From: Episyrphus balteatus
Taxonomy: Eukaryota > Arthropoda > Insecta > Diptera > Syrphidae
Direction: 5' to 3'
Assembly (NCBI RefSeq): GCF_945859705.1
Contig: NC_079135.1
Coordinates: 868,001-932,000 of the forward strand
Length of the DNA: 64,000 nucleotides
Shown here: piece after piece, positions 60,336 to 64,000 of the stretch
Layout: each line of letters opens with the position of its first letter
How positions within the stretch are numbered: position 1 is the stretch's first letter
Translations under genes and position numbers: made by a program
The notes under the pieces: generated by a model
Told to the model about the DNA's origin: nothing
Databases searched by the model: none
The model's input: only the letters and a program-made list of their open reading frames with translations

Positions 60336-63300
60336 TATTTAATCTCGTTTAGAAGGTTACATTTCCGCATTTAAAATTTTTGATGTAGGTATTGCAATTT
60401 TCTCGAAAACGGCTCTTAAGATTTTGAAAAACTTTTCCCACAAAATATTTAAACCTATACTAATTAAAATTAAGCTAAATTTGATTTCAATGACAGATAG
60501 TTGTTTACCGAACCTACTTATCAATTCCATATTTTTTTATTTTATGAAATTTTGGAAACCAAAAAAAAAAAGTAAAACTAAATATTTTCCAGCAGCATCC
60601 CATTGAATAAAAATATTTTTTTATGAAAACTCATATAACTACATATAAATACTCGTTTATATCTAAAAACTCTTTTGTTTAATGCAATTTAAAAAATGAC
60701 AGTATAATCTAGATATAGAATAAACTATTTGAGATTACTCAGAGAGTCCTCTTTTTAATTAAATATTCCTTCTTTAAATATAAAAAGCACAAGTCAAAAA
60801 AAAAAAAAACTTGATCCACCCTACAAAATCCTTTCATCGTTAACGTTTCTTTAAAACCTCATTCTCAGAGGAGTCACAGGACTAACATGTTGAACGTACC
60901 TACTTAAGTTAATTAGTTTCACATTTTTGCCACTGACAGCCATCGTTTTTCCTCTGCCGACGACCGACGACTCCATGTGGCAGCAACTTCACTCGTTATA
61001 GGTATAGTCTCATCATAAAAAGGCACCTGTTCACTTCTGGTCTGTTGCTGCTGCTGCTCCAGCACAAAAAAAAATATAAAAACAAACTCCACAAAGAATA
61101 TTTCATTAATTAAGTTTTATATAAGAATTTCAAGTTGTACCTTAAACTAAGTCAACATAGGTAGAGTTAGTTTGTTTTTTGGTTTTTGTTTAAGAGTTTT
61201 CCCATTCAAATTTTTTTTTGGGGGGGGATTATGATGATAAGAGATAGCTCCTTTAAGGTTTATAAAATCCTTTCATTTTCTGGTCAGAATAAATAATGAA
61301 ACTGTAATTCATTGCAGATAATTAAACAAATAGCTGAAAGACATACCACAGGAATCTGCATTGCAGTTGTTGTGTTCCAAATGCAGATGAGGTTTTCTAG
61401 AGAAAAGGTATACAAAACTGAAAACATATATTAAATACCAGATATGAATGCAAAAATTCTCGAGCTGCAAAATTGCTAAAACTAACACAAAAACAAAATA
61501 AATATTATACATTTCTGTTTGGGAAAATATTTTCCCTCAAAACTCAAAATCGAGATAATTATTTGAATGTTATTTTAGTTACGAATTTTATTTACTCAGA
61601 ACTTGGATTATACGAGTACCTATTATTACAATGATGCTTAGTTTTTGGAATTATTTTTGGTTTATGTAAAGTAAATATCTTCCAATTGCAATTGCAGGTA
61701 TTTAAGCTTCATTCTAATTAAAACTTACCTACTTCTCTAGATAAGAGTTAATTTTCTTAAAAGTGGTAAAAAACAAAAACCTCCAACAACTGTTGCGTCA
61801 TTCTTAGCACATAATAAAAATAAGTTGTAATTTTCAGTCGAATCCTACATAATATTGCATTTTTGGCAAAACATCCAAATTTTTTTGTAGAATTTAGATA
61901 CTTTTTGTCAACTTGCCAAATATAATTTTATAGTTTTTGATAACACTCGTGTTTAAAAAAAAAAAACCTATAGACATATCCTTGTAAGAGATATTTGGCA
62001 AAAGAATCCATAAATTAAATTGAAAACCAGGCAGAGGGCAGAGTTGAAACCCATTAAATAAAAAAAAAAAAAAACAGAAAAATAATCCACAGAATGTGGG
62101 AGACATGAAAAGTTGAATAACATTACAAAATTACGTGCAGGATATTCTGCATCTGCATAGATATACACAAGCTGAAAATATATGCACATACACTTTGGAA
62201 ATTTTTCATGCGTTAATTTTATCCACAATTTGAGGACATCCATCAAAGTTCTGTGAACTCTTTTGTTCGCAAAGCGGAAAATATTATCACTTTGGTTAAA
62301 ACAACCAACATATTTTTAACCACATCCTTGTTTACTTTGGTTTTCAATTTTTAAATTATGACTTTTATTGTTACAAATTTTATTTATTTAATTTTATTTT
62401 TTGTTTTCATTGTTTGTAAGTAAATTGTGTGGTACTTATCGTAAATTGTTTTTTTCCGTATAAGTATTGTTACACAACCAGCATGGTCATTATTATATTT
62501 GCTTATGAAAAATATATAATTTGGAAGTGGAAAGTTGAAAATTTTAAATTTTTTTTTTAACTTTTGCCTGAAGAGATAAAAGTTTCGTTTTATTTATTCA
62601 ATTGTTATGTTTTATTTATTTTTATAAAATTGCACCTACTTTTTATGTATGTAAGAATTAATAAATTAATTTAAAGGTTAAGAGTCCCTCAGAGGTTTTT
62701 TTTTATGTAAGCTTAATTTAAAGGTTTTTTTTTTAAATTGATTTGATTTTTATTTGCAACAAGAAAAATAAAGAGTCCATAAGATATATACAAATAAACT
62801 ACCCATAATATCTTTAAGGCCCTAAATATATTTTTCATACTTCCGAGCTATAAAGAAAAAGCCTAAATCTTTATGATTTGTATTAAGGGTTTTTAGAAAT
62901 TGGTATTTTCTGGCTTATATAAAGATCTAGTCTCAAAAACAAAGTACGAACAGATCAGATGATTTAAGCGTCAACAAATCTCTTGCTGGCAATTTGCAAA
63001 AAAACCAATTCAGAAATTTTGTTGATATGGCCTTTACGATATTATGGACTTCATATGCTTTGAAGATCGTTTTTTAAGGCGGAAAATAATATATGAGTTA
63101 TTCTTTTTTGTCAAGCCTAAATAAGCTCGTCTCCTGAATTCTCCCAAAAGAAAACATATACATATAAATGTATGCTCAGAATAAAAAAAAAACTCCCAAA
63201 TTATTGTTTATGCACCAAAAAACTAATCCTTGTTTCTCAAGCAAAAAAAGGCAGGCCCATGTCCCCAGAGTCATGTGAATAAGAAAAATAAAATGCACGA

Positions 63301-63535
63301 CTGATTCGCACTTACTTGCTCTTGTAGTTCACAGTATCTGTATCTTAAATAGGTATCTATTGGAAATTTAAGATTTTGTTTAGTGTCGAGAAAAAAAAAT
63401 CGAAAGTTTAAAAATTAAATTAAAATTTTTTTTTTCAAAAATGTTTTTAAAAATATATTTTTTTTTACATAATATACTTCAAAATGATGTCCGTAATATT
63501 AATAATGTATTTTTAATAAAATTGACTTATGATTT
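60336..63535. other. AT-rich non-coding stretch between related repeats
   Basis: 60390-60600 still contains TTTCTCGAAAACGGCTCTTA and a similar A-rich body, so the Helentron-like family may extend to about 60600. The rest shows no gene or clear repeat. CTGCTG triplets lie near 61040-61060. Confidence 0.45.
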
Positions 63536-64000
63536 GATGAAATATATGAACTTAAAAAATATGTCAATTTTTGAAAAAACGGCAACGCCATATTTCCGTT
63601 CTCGGAATTTTTTGCGAAAAAACTAAAAACGCAGTTTTGTTAGAATCAAAAAGTCTATTACGTAAATCAAATTTCATCAAAATCGTTAGAGCCGTTTTCA
63701 ATTGCAATACCTCGAAAACGTTATATTGGAGATTTGCGTTAAAAAGGAGATATTAACAAAATAAAAAAAAAACGGGTCTAGGGAATACTGAAAAAGCATC
63801 TGTACCAAGTTTCAAGCAAATCCATCCATCCGCTTAGGCTCTAGATCGATGTACAGATGGACGCACAGACGCACACACGCACAGACGCACAGACCGACGG
63901 ACGGCATGATGAAACCACTTTTTTTATCTTCTCCATCATCGTAATGTTGATTTTGATTAAAACCTCAAATTTTTTTTTCTACACGAAACCAATACTTGCC
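63536..64000 (-). mobile_element. Diverged inverted relative of the GTCT module, cut by window end
   Basis: Read on the minus strand the segment carries CATTACGATGATGGAGAA, a GTCTGTGCGTCT-type microsatellite, GCCTAAGCGGATGGATGGAT, AAACTTGGTACAGATG, a CGAGGTATT and AAAACGGCTCTAACGATTTTG. These match the order CATTACGATGATAGAG, GTCT run, GCCTAAACGGATGAACCGAT, AAACTTGGTATGTAGCG, CTCGAAAACGGCTCC of the 32.4-kb copy but with much divergence between blocks. I infer a sister family with the same modular plan. The terminus lies at or beyond the right edge. Confidence 0.6.

Noticed and set aside
1..64000. CRISPR array, bacterial operons, tRNA or rRNA genes
   Set aside because: No regularly spaced identical repeats with unique spacers, no ribosome-binding-site organised frames, and no cloverleaf or rRNA-like sequence was found; the DNA is eukaryotic.

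Overview
This is AT-rich eukaryotic DNA with no bacterial gene organisation, long A and T runs, many short microsatellites and almost no coding sequence. Its transposon complement (an LTR element with a probable tRNA-Leu primer site, a Helitron/Helentron with a Pif1-like helicase, many TA-flanked MITEs) and the frequent GTAGGTA and ACTCGTATG words suggest an insect, most likely a fly. The species cannot be named. The window looks like the inside of a very large intron or an intergenic region. I found no convincing host exon, tRNA, rRNA or CRISPR array.

Layout. 1-12 kb is AT-rich non-coding DNA with two small tandem duplications and one hairpin. 12.0-16.2 kb is a transposon cluster: a 1.8-kb element with TATCGTCG termini (12003-13788), a 0.74-kb element with a 4-bp target duplication (13804-14546), and a 1.3-kb element full of GGTGTA motifs (14916-16198) that is itself interrupted by a second TATCGTCG element (15886-16138). 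21.6-25.2 kb holds an LTR retrotransposon on the minus strand. Its 739-codon reading frame is intact, but nearly all of reverse transcriptase, RNase H and the integrase core has been removed in frame. 31.36-31.62 kb and 46.45-46.87 kb hold two more TATCGTCG-ended MITEs. 32.4-33.6 kb is a broken Helitron-type helicase attached to a non-coding module with a GTCT microsatellite. That module recurs without the helicase at 59.3-60.3 kb, in part at 42.2-42.5 kb, and as a diverged inverted relative at the right edge. 34.3 and 34.9 kb carry two compact long-arm hairpins. 40.0-42.2 kb is a degenerate repeat array split by a 1-kb element with GGGGAGAGTGGGGC termini. 49.4-50.3 kb and 54.1-56.0 kb are large foldback elements; the second is a palindrome of two paired units per arm.

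The only substantial protein gene is the Gag-protease-integrase-tail fusion of the LTR element. The most noteworthy observations are: (1) a set of four different TIR elements sharing only their outermost ~9 bp, which suggests one transposase family serving several non-autonomous families; (2) the in-frame deletion retroelement, whose 3' LTR lost its poly(A) signals and promoter region; (3) the physical link between the helicase pseudogene and the GTCT module, which explains otherwise anonymous repeats elsewhere in the window; (4) the nested palindrome at 54-56 kb. All family assignments rest on reading the sequence, not on database searches.
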